64,000 bases of DNA. Origin: Flavobacterium aquiphilum. Lineage in GTDB: Bacteria; Bacteroidota; Bacteroidia; Flavobacteriales; Flavobacteriaceae. The notes below the pieces were generated by a model. The model did not search any database and had not been told where the DNA came from. It saw nothing but the letters and a program-made list of their open reading frames with translations. Below, in pieces: positions 56,601 through 64,000 of the stretch; position 1 is the stretch's first letter; every line of letters begins with the position of its first letter. The stretch covers positions 2,356,001 through 2,420,000 of the forward strand of contig NZ_CP114288.1 of assembly GCF_027111335.1 (NCBI RefSeq), in the 5' to 3' direction. A program made the position numbers and the translations under genes.

Positions 56601-56968
56601 CCGTATATTCACATGAATTGGATTATTGGCAACCAATAGACGCGGCTAATGGAAACTGGCAACCGGTAAATCCTAATCCAGCCTATCCCCGTCTTTATAA
56701 TGAAAATAATAATGTTGGTAGTAACACAAGAATACAAGACAGGTATTTGGTGAATGCGGCTTATTTGCGTTTGAAAAATATTACACTAGGTTACACTTTG
56801 CCTTCTCAAGCAGTGAAAAAAATTGGATTTAAAACAGTTAAGTTTTTCTGTTCTGTAGAGAATCCATACACTTGGTCACATCTTGAAAAGGGAAGAGATC
56901 CAGAAAGCTTAGGCTGGGGTTATCCATTTTACAAAACAACATCATTTGGTCTGAACATGGCATTTTAA
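53618..56968 (+). CDS. SusC/RagA TonB-linked outer membrane transporter (fucose-type locus)
   Basis: A protein of 1116 residues. A long N-terminus leads to the signal core MLLTAVMFLFTLFSFAQ (ends ~45). The carboxypeptidase-regulatory domain (VVSGKVSDAKGLPIPGVTVR) is followed by the TonB box LNEVVVVGFGTQKKANLTGA, the plug with NVRGVATINTNGNNALVLID and VTVLKDAASSAIYGARAAFG, and the barrel ending FGLNMAF. It imports glycan fragments with the SusD protein encoded 2 bp downstream. A shorter start at the internal Met before LLTAV would also give a good signal peptide. The substrate, probably a fucosylated glycan, is inferred from neighbours. Confidence 0.93.
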   Translation: MKKSCTDYYCTSQSQSRFSGGYAKLGKKMLLTAVMFLFTLFSFAQDKIVVSGKVSDAKGLPIPGVTVRVQGTKTGGTTTDFDGKYTLSNVDSNTTLEFTYMGMETAIAKVADRKVINTTMRETASTLNEVVVVGFGTQKKANLTGAVSQVKMDEVLGDRPVTTVGSALQGAIPGLNITNSATPGVAASFNVRGVATINTNGNNALVLIDNAEGDINMLNPEDVESVTVLKDAASSAIYGARAAFGVVLVTTKKTKKNQKPVFSYNNNFAYTTPINQVEQAPIADIVHTLGNWSNTPTVGGPTKQNLFLWEKYIRDYNADPINFLTNNPGTFQAEGRFMPASDPTSYYYLKDTNIQNGIFDNHGLQQTHNFTASGGSEAITYRMSLGTVYNDGPLITDKDKYERYNLGSYVGADLAKWFNTSLDFKYNTSNRSLVSLGPIYRQLPNFTPVDTDVPKSTDLNGPRYIFSAPQNYIKYGNPDNYVRKETRIFSRSVLTPFKGFEGIVEYTMDDIFNDTKKFTKSTDYIETNMVVSPSSSFTDEKVPVYFNNKSNSQYRSLNAYASYNFTSPSGDHRFKIMQGFSQERNYYEALNVNRKEVINADLPSISTAAGETIADDAFIDKTIRSAFYRANYNYKDKYLLEANGRYDGSSKFPKLTRFGFFPSFSGGWQVAKEDFMGWSKDWLDEFKLRASWGQIGNQNIMLYNTTTKQWEEVVYGYSPKMDSSRAPWIVGTTQPTTLGMPPLVRQDYGWEVVATTDFGADFSMFNRRLNMTGDYYIRKTSGMLAPGMDYPAVVGASAPLQNTADMENKGWEATVSWRDKIGKVGYYVGFNLYDSQSVITKYNSNNAGLLSINESGNNTTYYVGQKIGEIWGYRNDGYYTVEDFKDTTTWALKDGVTSLAGFSPRPGDVKYKNLSDNGSAPNANQIDSPSGSITTSKPGDREVIGNNAARYSYGINGGVNYAGFDFSFIMNGVGQRDAWVSDMLHFPLLDRNFSTVYSHELDYWQPIDAANGNWQPVNPNPAYPRLYNENNNVGSNTRIQDRYLVNAAYLRLKNITLGYTLPSQAVKKIGFKTVKFFCSVENPYTWSHLEKGRDPESLGWGYPFYKTTSFGLNMAF

Positions 56969-56970
56969 TA

Positions 56971-58911
56971 ATGAAAGAAACTATGATTATGAAAAAATAT
57001 ATATTAGGTATTGTTGCAGGACTTGCTTTGGCAGGTTGTAACGATGATTATTTGGAAAAGTATCCAAAAGATGCGCTTTCTGAAAAAACGGCTTTTGTAA
57101 CGGCAGATAATTTCAAGACTTTTGCCTGGGGCTATTATGGGGTATTTACCGATACAAATAATTTTTACCGTGGTATGGATGCCAATCAAGATACTTATAA
57201 TGGAGATATGCTTGCGGGATGGCTTACCTGGAAAAATAAAACGGTTGATGGTAACCAGATGCGTACCCAATTGAAAGTTGCCGGTGCAGCAGGAAACGGT
57301 TGGAATTTTGTACAAATTAAGCGTGCTAATCTGATGCTTCAAAATATTGATGGGAGTAAAATGTCTCAAGCCGACAAAGATCATTACCGTTCGGTAGGGT
57401 TGTTTTGGAGAGCGTATTCGTATTATGAGTTAATTTCCCGTTTTGGAGATGTGCCTTGGATTGATAAAGTGATTCAGGAAGGTGATGATGATCTTATTTA
57501 TGGTCCACGCACCCCTCGTAAAGAAGTGGCTGATCATTTATTGGCTGATTTGCAATGGGCAGAAACACATATCAGACCATTAGGAGATGGACCAAACACG
57601 ATCAATACCGCTTGCGTGCAAGCCTTGATGTCCCGTTTCTTCCTTTTTGAAGGAACTTGGAGAAAATATCACGGGCTTGGAGATTCAGATGTATATTTAG
57701 ATGAGTGTATCCGTGTGTCTAAATTATTAGCAGCCAAATATCCTACTGTTGCCAACAGTTATGATGCTTTGTTGAACTCTGCTGATTTATCAACTTACCC
57801 GGGGATTATCTTGTACAAGCAATTTGAGGTGGGATCTTTTACGCATTTTAGCAGCCGTTATGAAAAAACTACTGCTTTGAGTTATGACATGCCAAAATGT
57901 ACAGTAGAAAATTATTTATGTAAAGATGGTCGACCAATTTCGACTTCACCTCTTTATCAGGGAGATAAAACAATGTTCAAAGAATTCCGTAATCGTGATT
58001 TGCGTTTGATAGGGACTGTTGTTCCTCCTTATAGTAGAAAGCTTAGTATTGTTGGAGGGTCGCCAAATCCAAGTTATGCAGATGGTACAGTATACAATTC
58101 TGTAGGATATTATGCAGGAGATCCTGATGTTACTGACAATATGGAGTTTGCTAATGTAGTGAAAAATGCTTTCCCGGGTACTAGTAAGAATCTTCCTGTG
58201 CTTTGGTTTGGTGGAGCATCGACTAGTTTTAACTCTCCTAATATTGCCGATGTTGGAGCACCTCAATTTGGTTCATGGACCGGTTATACTTTATGGAGAC
58301 ATTATCATACTTGGGATGATGATGTTAATGGAAATGTTTCTGATAAGCCAGTTTTCTGGATCGAAGAAACATTGCTTAACTTAGCTGAAGCGAGTTTTGA
58401 AAGAGGTCAATTTACCCAGTCAATTGCTGATATTACCATCAATAAATTGCGTCCAAGAGCTGGTGTTGCCAATATGATAGTTGCCAATATTGATGCCGGA
58501 TGGGATACTAACCGTGATCAAACTGTTGCCCCTGTATTGTGGGAAATCCGTCGTGAACGTATGTCTGAGTTGATCGGTATGGGATTTGGATTCCAAGATG
58601 TTCGTCGTTGGAAAAAAGGACCTTATTACATCAACCAACCTAATTTAGGTGTTTATGTTACAAGAGCCAACTGGAGAAATCTAGATGCTAATGGTAATGT
58701 TCTTGCCACTCAAAGTGCTAAATGGAATGCTTCAGTTCTTCCATTGGTTAACAGAGATTTTACTGGAACTAACTTAGCGGCAGGATATGTAAAACGTTTT
58801 GATGATCCTACCAAAATTGGTAAAGGATGGTTGGATAAATACTATTTGGAATGGATTCCAACCAATCAAATTGTACTTAATCCAAATATTAAACAAAACC
58901 CGGGGTGGTAG
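56971..58911 (+). CDS. SusD/RagB-family surface lipoprotein (fucose-type locus)
   Basis: A protein of 646 residues; the lipobox GLALAGC gives CNDDYLEKYPKDALSEKTAF, the classic SusD start. Helical pairs (VGLFWRAYSYYELISRFGDV) and the C-terminal SusD/RagB region with FWIEETLLNLAEASFERGQF, EIRRERMSELIGMGFGFQDV and NPNIKQNPGW follow. ATG 56971 gives six residues before MKKYILG; ATG 56989 is equally possible. It binds the glycan at the surface and closes the SusC barrel. The gene ends in a terminator shared with the AraC regulator. Confidence 0.93.
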   Translation: MKETMIMKKYILGIVAGLALAGCNDDYLEKYPKDALSEKTAFVTADNFKTFAWGYYGVFTDTNNFYRGMDANQDTYNGDMLAGWLTWKNKTVDGNQMRTQLKVAGAAGNGWNFVQIKRANLMLQNIDGSKMSQADKDHYRSVGLFWRAYSYYELISRFGDVPWIDKVIQEGDDDLIYGPRTPRKEVADHLLADLQWAETHIRPLGDGPNTINTACVQALMSRFFLFEGTWRKYHGLGDSDVYLDECIRVSKLLAAKYPTVANSYDALLNSADLSTYPGIILYKQFEVGSFTHFSSRYEKTTALSYDMPKCTVENYLCKDGRPISTSPLYQGDKTMFKEFRNRDLRLIGTVVPPYSRKLSIVGGSPNPSYADGTVYNSVGYYAGDPDVTDNMEFANVVKNAFPGTSKNLPVLWFGGASTSFNSPNIADVGAPQFGSWTGYTLWRHYHTWDDDVNGNVSDKPVFWIEETLLNLAEASFERGQFTQSIADITINKLRPRAGVANMIVANIDAGWDTNRDQTVAPVLWEIRRERMSELIGMGFGFQDVRRWKKGPYYINQPNLGVYVTRANWRNLDANGNVLATQSAKWNASVLPLVNRDFTGTNLAAGYVKRFDDPTKIGKGWLDKYYLEWIPTNQIVLNPNIKQNPGW

Positions 58912-58939
58912 TTTAATTTTGATTTGATATAAAAATAAT

Positions 58940-58979
58940 CTCCTGTTTGAAGCATTCTTAGTGATGTTTCAGACAGGAG
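58940..58979. terminator. Bidirectional terminator between SusD and the AraC gene
   Basis: Arms CTCCTGTTTGAAGCA and TGTTTCAGACAGGAG pair over 15 bp with G-U and mismatch positions, a 10-base loop and a following T run. Confidence 0.8.
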
Positions 58980-59015
58980 TTTTTCGTTTATAAAAATAAA
59001 TAAAGTGCTTAATCT

Positions 59016-59930
59016 TTACGACGATTTGGAAGGTGGTGAGAAACGATATTGTAAAGGTGACATTTTTATGTACTTTTTGAATAAGCGTGAAAAATAATAT
59101 GGGTCATCGTATCCTAAATCGGCGGCGATATTTTTTACTTTAACCTCCGAGGTCAGTAATTGCAGGCAGGCTTGTTGTAATTTTAAATGGATAAAGTAAT
59201 CCAATGGAGCCATACCGGTGCTCTTCTTGAAAAGTAACGAGAAATGGGAAGGCGATAAATCATTCATCAGAGCCAAATCTTCCAATGTAAGTTTTTCGGC
59301 CAATTTACTTCTCATATAGTTAATTGTGTTGGTTATAGAGTCTTTTTCGACCTGTTTTTTTTCATTAATATTTATATCAGGATATAGAAAAGAGGAGATA
59401 AAATGATATAAACATAGATTTGCTTTGGTGATATTTTCTTTACCATAACCCATTTCAAGGTTTTGGTACATCGAGTGCCAAAGATCCAATCCTTTTTCGT
59501 TGTAAGCAATTTGTTGAGGTCCATCTAATAAGCCGATATCAAAACTTTTATTGAAAGTGTCCATATCATTACCACTAAAGTGAATCCAATAGATTGTCCA
59601 AGGATCATTTTCATCTGCGCCATAAGTCAACGGCTCTTTGGTTGCAGGAATGATAAAGAACTCATTGGGTCTAACTTCAAAACGTTTGTCGTTAATGGTA
59701 TACCAACCTTTGCCTCGCATGCAATAAATAAAAATATTATCTGCACATCCGTTTTTTCGTTTTCTGAAATGATAGGCCGCCTTTGGGAAGTAGCCTATAT
59801 GGGTTATGTATAAATGACTTAGGATTGGATTTTCTTTTATTGCTTTCTGCCAAATGTTGTCTGGCAATGATATTAATTTTTCTCCTTGAAACCCGTCACG
59901 TTGTTTGAAACTCTTCATGTTCTTTTGCAT
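59016..59930 (-). CDS. AraC-family transcriptional regulator
   Basis: A protein of 304 residues: an N-terminal cupin sugar-sensing domain (~35-170, with MRGKGWYTINDKRFEVRPNE and DPWTIYWIHFSG) and a C-terminal double HTH (~200-300, with LTLEDLALMNDLSPSHFSLL, FKKSTGMAPLDYFIHLKLQQ and DLGYDDPYYFSRLFKKY). Regulators of this layout activate sugar genes when a monosaccharide, here perhaps L-fucose, binds the cupin. It lies inside the locus, convergent with SusCD and divergent from the fucosidase operon. Two copies of a 46-bp motif flank it. Confidence 0.92.
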   Translation of the reverse strand: MQKNMKSFKQRDGFQGEKLISLPDNIWQKAIKENPILSHLYITHIGYFPKAAYHFRKRKNGCADNIFIYCMRGKGWYTINDKRFEVRPNEFFIIPATKEPLTYGADENDPWTIYWIHFSGNDMDTFNKSFDIGLLDGPQQIAYNEKGLDLWHSMYQNLEMGYGKENITKANLCLYHFISSFLYPDININEKKQVEKDSITNTINYMRSKLAEKLTLEDLALMNDLSPSHFSLLFKKSTGMAPLDYFIHLKLQQACLQLLTSEVKVKNIAADLGYDDPYYFSRLFKKYIKMSPLQYRFSPPSKSS

Positions 59931-60227
59931 ATATAAAAAAGCATTTAGTGCTAAAATACAATTTTAAATTTTTTTTTAACCTATATTTTTAAAGGATTTG
60001 TCAATCATTATCTAAAATGAATTTTGGATGTCATTTTTAAAACTTTTTTAGTTACAATGTGTTGAAATTTAAAGTATTAATTTTAATGTAATCAATGATT
60101 ATGCCAAAGATGTTTTTGTTTTTTATTTGCAAATAGCTGTCATTGAAACAGTAAAAATATACTGTATTTCATAGTGATATCCTTTAAAGATAATTCTGCA
60201 AGCTATTTAGTCCTTTTTTTAATATAT
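59931..60227. other. Divergent control region of the AraC and fucosidase units
   Basis: About 300 bp of AT-rich DNA. It contains an imperfect palindrome around AAACAGTAAAAATATACTGT (60147 region) and TTAGTCCTTTTTTT (60208-60221), a phrase that also occurs upstream of SusC near 53207. No exact -7 box was seen. Confidence 0.45.
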
Positions 60228-60273
60228 AATAATAAGATTGTCCATTATAATAGTTGAATGCGCTATTTATTTT
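60228..60273 (+). promoter_or_regulatory. Conserved 46-bp motif, copy B (before the fucosidase)
   Basis: Core GTCCATTATAATAGTTGAAT; nine differences from copy A at 53298-53343, seven of them transitions. It lies in the divergent region between the AraC gene and the fucosidase operon. Confidence 0.65.
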
Positions 60274-60397
60274 CAAGATTGAACCCGATAAATTTGTTTT
60301 CTGTAAAGCATTAAAGTTCGGAAAAAATGATAAACGCCATTACGTTAAAGAAAAAGCATCAATCAGGTGTTTTACATGGTTCAAATTGGACTTCGAA

Positions 60398-61710
60398 TTG
60401 CTTTACAAAATTAGTTTGCTCAGTTTTTTTGTTTTGATAGGTTGCGTGTCTGTATATGCCCAGCTGTCAGGTACGGGGGGTACAAGGCAGTTGGGCGCAG
60501 GCATCACCACACCAAAAATGGTGATTGATGATTTTATGGATAAGCGTTTTGGAATGTTTATTCATTTTGGTCCGGTAAGTCTTCGGGGAACCGAAATTGG
60601 CTGGAGTCGAGGCAAAGAAGTGCCGACAGTGGAATATGATAATTTATACAAAGAATTTAACCCAGCTTTGTTTAATGCCGATGAGTGGGTAAAAACAGCC
60701 AAAGATGCCGGGATGAAATACCTTGTGATTACTGCAAAGCACCATGACGGATTTTGTCTTTGGCCTACGGCTTTTTCAGATTATAATATAATGAACTCTC
60801 CTTTCAAAAGGGATATTGTTCAAGAGTTGTCGACGGCTTGTAAAAAACAAGGCTTGGCTTTTTGCATTTATTTTACTGTTGCCGATTGGCATGATCCTAA
60901 TTATTCTGAAGATAAACCCGGTAATATGGATCAGTTTGTTTTGACAATGAAAAACGAATTGAAAGAGGTAATTATACGATATAAGCCCTATATGTTGTGG
61001 TTTGACGGGAATTGGGAAAAGCAATGGAAGCAAGAATATGGGGCGACCATTTACCAATACATTAAAAGTGTTGACAAAGATGTAATTGTCAATAATAGAT
61101 TAGGAAAAGGAGAGCATACTGCTTTTTCATCTGCTTTAGTTGGTGATTATTTGACTCCCGAGCAAAAGATTGGGGAGTTGAATATGATTAATCCTTGGGA
61201 AAGTTGTATCACTATTTGCAATCAATGGGCTTGGAAACCCAACGATAAAATGAAATCACTGAAAGAATGCATCCAGACTTTAGTAAAAACCGCTGGTGGA
61301 AACGGAAATTTATTGCTGAATGTCGGGCCAATGATGGATGGACGAATAGAGACCAGACAAATAGAACGACTGAAAGAGATGGGGATTTGGTTAAATAAAT
61401 AGAAACAACTATTTACGGAACCAAAGGCGGGCCATATAAACCGAACAATACCTACGCAACAACCAGAAAAGGAAATGTAATCTATCTGCACATTTTTGAG
61501 AGAAATGCAGATAAGCTAATCCTTCCGCCTTTGGCTGATGCCAAAATTAAAAAAGTTCATTTTTTCAATGGTGATGCGGTTTCTTTTGCGCAAAGCAAAG
61601 ATTTTGGAGTACTGATTAATTTGCCAAAGATTTTACCAGATGCAGTAAGTTCAGTAATTGTATTAGAGTTGGATAAAAATGCCGAAAAATTAAATATTAT
61701 AAATAATTAA
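60398..61710 (+). pseudogene. Family 29 alpha-L-fucosidase, frameshifted near the C-terminus
   Basis: Part 1 (to TAG 61400-61402) holds a signal peptide (LLSFFVLIGCVSVYAQ) and the GH29 barrel: DDFMDKRFGMFIHFGPVSLR, YLVITAKHHDGFCLWPTAFS, and LWFDGNWEKQW with the nucleophile Asp. It stops after EMGIWLNK. In another frame the C-terminal beta domain continues from 61402 to the stop at 61708-61710 (TIYGTKGGPYKP, IYLHIFERNADKLILPPLAD, IVLELDKNAEK). A net loss of one base, or four, at ~61400 explains the break. No ATG is in frame before the signal peptide; TTG 60398 or 60386 is the likely start. It removes fucose from host or algal glycans in the periplasm. Confidence 0.82.
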
Positions 61711-61721
61711 CCGAATTTTAA

Positions 61722-62978
61722 ATGATTTTCAAGACTTCAACAGCTGATGCCCGTTATCCTCTAGGAAGTGGAGCGGGAAGTGATGCCATTCACAGAAATC
61801 CAATTTATTCTTATGCCGTTACCCATTTGTATGACGATAGCGGGCATACAGGAACCGGATTTGCCTTTACACTAGGTGAAGGAAATGATTTGGTTTGTAA
61901 AGCTGCGCAGTTTTTTGCCGATCAATTAAAAGGAAGGGACATAGAAGAATTAATGTCTGATTTCGGAAGAGTTTTTAATGAACTTTCTAATGAGCAACAG
62001 TTTCGCTGGTTGGGTCCACATAAAGGTGTGGCTCACTTAGGATTGGCTTCGGTAACCAATGCTTGTTATGATTTATGGGCAAAGAAAAGAGGAGTACCAC
62101 TTTGGAAATTATTGATTGATTTAAAACCAGAAGAAATTGTAAACACTTTGGATCTTTCTTATTTGGAAGATGAAATGACCCAAGAACAGGCAATCGAATT
62201 ATTGCAATCGAATGTAAGCGGGAAAGAAGAGCGTTCCAAAATTATAGAAAAAGGATATCCGGGATATGATACTTCGATAGGCTGGTTTAATTACAGCGAC
62301 GAGAAAGTAAGGGAAAATGTTCATAAAGCAATGGCCGAAGGATTTACAGCCATGAAATTGAAAGTAGGTTCCAAAGAGTTTGAACGTGATATTCGTCGTT
62401 CGCACATTGTAAGGGAAGCTGCAGGAGATAGTGCAACGATTATGCTGGATGCTAATCAGCAATGGACATTGCCGCAGGCATTGGAAATTTGTCCTCAATT
62501 CTTGTTGATGAACCCGTATTGGATTGAAGAACCAACGCATCCTGATGATGTGTTAGGACATAAAACTTTAGCCGATGCGATTGCTCCAACAAAACTGGCA
62601 TTGGGAGAACACGTTCCTAACCGAATTATTTTCAAGAACTACCTTCAAACTAAGAGTGCAGGATTTATGCAGGTAGATGCTGTGAGAGTTGGTGGTGTAA
62701 GTGAATTTATTTCAGTAAGTTTATTATGTAAAAAATATGGCATCCCTGTAGTTCCTCACGTAGGTGATATGGGGCAATTGCATCAGCATTTGGTTTTGTT
62801 TAACCATATTTCGATGGGGCACGAAGCCTTATTTTTAGAGCATATTCCTCATCTTCAAAAACATTTTGTAAATCCGGTGGATATCAAAGGTGGTGTGTAT
62901 AAAACGCCAATGGAAGCAGGAAGCAGCTGTGATTTAAAAGAATTTTCAACACAAAAGAAAACGCAAGTCATAATTTAA
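61722..62978 (+). CDS. L-fuconate dehydratase (enolase superfamily)
   Basis: A protein of 418 residues of the mandelate-racemase/enolase fold. The N-terminal capping domain has RYPLGSGAGSDAIHRNPIYS, which matches the fuconate dehydratase group. Catalytic residues appear as the Lys pair in MKLKVGSKEFE, the metal ligands in IMLDANQQW, WIEEPTHPDDVLGH and LALGEHVP, and the base His in VVPHVGDMGQLHQHL. It dehydrates L-fuconate to 2-keto-3-deoxy-L-fuconate in the non-phosphorylating fucose pathway. It begins 11 bp after the fucosidase end, in the same operon as the symporter. Confidence 0.9.
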   Translation: MIFKTSTADARYPLGSGAGSDAIHRNPIYSYAVTHLYDDSGHTGTGFAFTLGEGNDLVCKAAQFFADQLKGRDIEELMSDFGRVFNELSNEQQFRWLGPHKGVAHLGLASVTNACYDLWAKKRGVPLWKLLIDLKPEEIVNTLDLSYLEDEMTQEQAIELLQSNVSGKEERSKIIEKGYPGYDTSIGWFNYSDEKVRENVHKAMAEGFTAMKLKVGSKEFERDIRRSHIVREAAGDSATIMLDANQQWTLPQALEICPQFLLMNPYWIEEPTHPDDVLGHKTLADAIAPTKLALGEHVPNRIIFKNYLQTKSAGFMQVDAVRVGGVSEFISVSLLCKKYGIPVVPHVGDMGQLHQHLVLFNHISMGHEALFLEHIPHLQKHFVNPVDIKGGVYKTPMEAGSSCDLKEFSTQKKTQVII

Positions 62979-62989
62979 TTAACTAACCA

Positions 62990-64000
62990 ATGATTGGAAC
63001 CACAGATCTCATTATCAGCGTTTGTTACGTTATTGGAATCCTTATTATTGGGTTGTCATACGGCATTTATCATAAGAGAAAAAGCAAAGAGAATGCGGCA
63101 AGAGAGTATTTTTTGGCAGGAAAATCGCTAAAATGGCCTTCTATAGGTTTGGCTCTTTTTGCTACAAATATTTCTACGGTGCATTTGGTGAGTTTGGCTC
63201 AAAGTGGTTTTGATTCTGGTTTGCTCAATGGTAATTTTGAATGGATGGCCGCCTTTACACTGATATTGCTGGCTTTGTTTTTCACTCCTTTTTACATTAA
63301 ATCGGGTGTTGCCACTTTACCTGATTTCTTGGAACGCAGGTATGACCGTTCCAGTCGTGACTGGTTAGTCATTGTTTCAATAGTATCGGCGATTATTATA
63401 CATATTGCGTTTTCGATGCTTGCAGGTGGGATTGTATTAAAGACTTTGTTCAATGTAGATCTTTACACAAGTGTTATAGTAATCTCTGTAATTACGGCAA
63501 TATATACAATTGTTGGAGGTTTGAAAGCTGTTGTTATAACAGAATCTATTCAAACGGTAGTATTGATAACGGGAGCGACAATCATAAGTTTTGCGGCTTA
63601 TTTCAAAATGGGAGGTTGGCAACCAATGGTTGATGTATTGCAATCTACAAACGGAATGAATAAACTCTCCATGCTTCGCCCACATGGTGATCCTAGCGGG
63701 ATGCCTTGGTATGCCGTTATGTTGGGTTACCCGATACTTGGAATATGGTATTGGTGTGCCGATCAGACAATTGTTCAACGAGTGCTTGGGGCAAAGGATG
63801 AAAATCATGCCAGAGTAGGGCCTTTGTTTTGTGGGTTTATAAAAATTTTGCCCGTTTTTATTTTTATTCTTCCGGGGTTATTTGCTTATACATTGGCTCA
63901 CTCAGGCAAATTGGATATCAGTGCTTTGCAATCTATTGACGAAACCGGAAAAACAATCGTTAACAGTAAAGGAATTTATACTTTGATGATAACCCAATTG
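62990..64000 (+). CDS. Sodium/solute symporter (SSS/SGLT family), 3' partial
   Basis: 337 codons are open from ATG 62990 to the window edge. The first helix is DLIISVCYVIGILIIGLSYG, then the SSS signature region REYFLAGKSLKWPSIGLALF with the Na+ site ATNISTVHLVSLAQSG, later GIWYWCADQTIVQRVLGAKD, an SGLT-type motif. The family couples sugar uptake to sodium at the inner membrane; next to fuconate dehydratase it is likely to import L-fucose. It begins 11 bp after the dehydratase stop. The end is not seen. Confidence 0.9.
   Translation, partial: MIGTTDLIISVCYVIGILIIGLSYGIYHKRKSKENAAREYFLAGKSLKWPSIGLALFATNISTVHLVSLAQSGFDSGLLNGNFEWMAAFTLILLALFFTPFYIKSGVATLPDFLERRYDRSSRDWLVIVSIVSAIIIHIAFSMLAGGIVLKTLFNVDLYTSVIVISVITAIYTIVGGLKAVVITESIQTVVLITGATIISFAAYFKMGGWQPMVDVLQSTNGMNKLSMLRPHGDPSGMPWYAVMLGYPILGIWYWCADQTIVQRVLGAKDENHARVGPLFCGFIKILPVFIFILPGLFAYTLAHSGKLDISALQSIDETGKTIVNSKGIYTLMITQL

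Noticed and set aside
63437..63808. Minus-strand frame of 123 codons near the window end
   Set aside because: It is antisense to the sodium symporter gene, which is open and family-like over the same region.

Overview
The window is AT-rich and codes like a member of Bacteroidota, most likely Flavobacterium or a close relative. The evidence is two SusC/SusD pairs, flavobacterial -7 promoter boxes (TAnnTTTG) instead of sigma70 boxes, almost no Shine-Dalgarno sequences, bacillithiol synthesis (bshA), and the characteristic dispersed intergenic repeats of that group. No tRNA, rRNA, CRISPR array or complete insertion sequence was seen. One small RNA gene, the SRP RNA, is clear.

Layout. 1-4256: a membrane Fe-S oxidoreductase pair, two PAP2 phosphatases and a conserved flavobacterial protein. 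4257-6676: a decayed zone with a histidine-kinase remnant, a PepSY-like gene cut by a stop codon, and a frameshifted family 9 glycosyltransferase. 6744-22562: a 16-kb heavy-metal island with two RND efflux systems. The first is a CzcA-type pump with its own TolC and adaptor. The second is a CusA-type pump, frameshifted here, with TolC, two consecutive adaptors carrying metal-binding domains, and several small Cys/His-rich envelope proteins, probably for copper or silver. 22769-24019: an unrecognised protein with a helix-hairpin-helix-like stretch and a nuclease-like C-terminus. 24369-39195: housekeeping genes (bshA, aroC, a dicarboxylate symporter, a TPR hybrid kinase, Hsp20, a DEAD-box helicase, hutG, hutI, glutaminyl cyclase, SRP RNA, an SDR enzyme, a fructose-6-phosphate aldolase-like transaldolase).

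39656-52548 is a chitin/GlcNAc utilisation locus: sugar permease, LytTR response regulator and LytS-type kinase on the minus strand, then SusC, SusD, a NagB-deacetylase-like fusion and a GH20 hexosaminidase on the plus strand. It resembles the Flavobacterium johnsoniae chitin locus without the secreted chitinase. 53618-64000 is a second locus, for fucosylated glycans: SusC, SusD, an AraC regulator, a frameshifted GH29 fucosidase, L-fuconate dehydratase and a sodium/solute symporter that runs off the window. A 46-bp near-identical motif lies upstream of both the SusC gene and the fucosidase operon and is a good candidate operator.

Recurring themes are (i) intergenic elements built as inverted pairs of short repeats, two of which have supplied the DNA for signal peptides in the efflux genes, and (ii) an unusual number of disrupted reading frames (three frameshifts and one internal stop), which are either real decay or consensus errors in the assembly.
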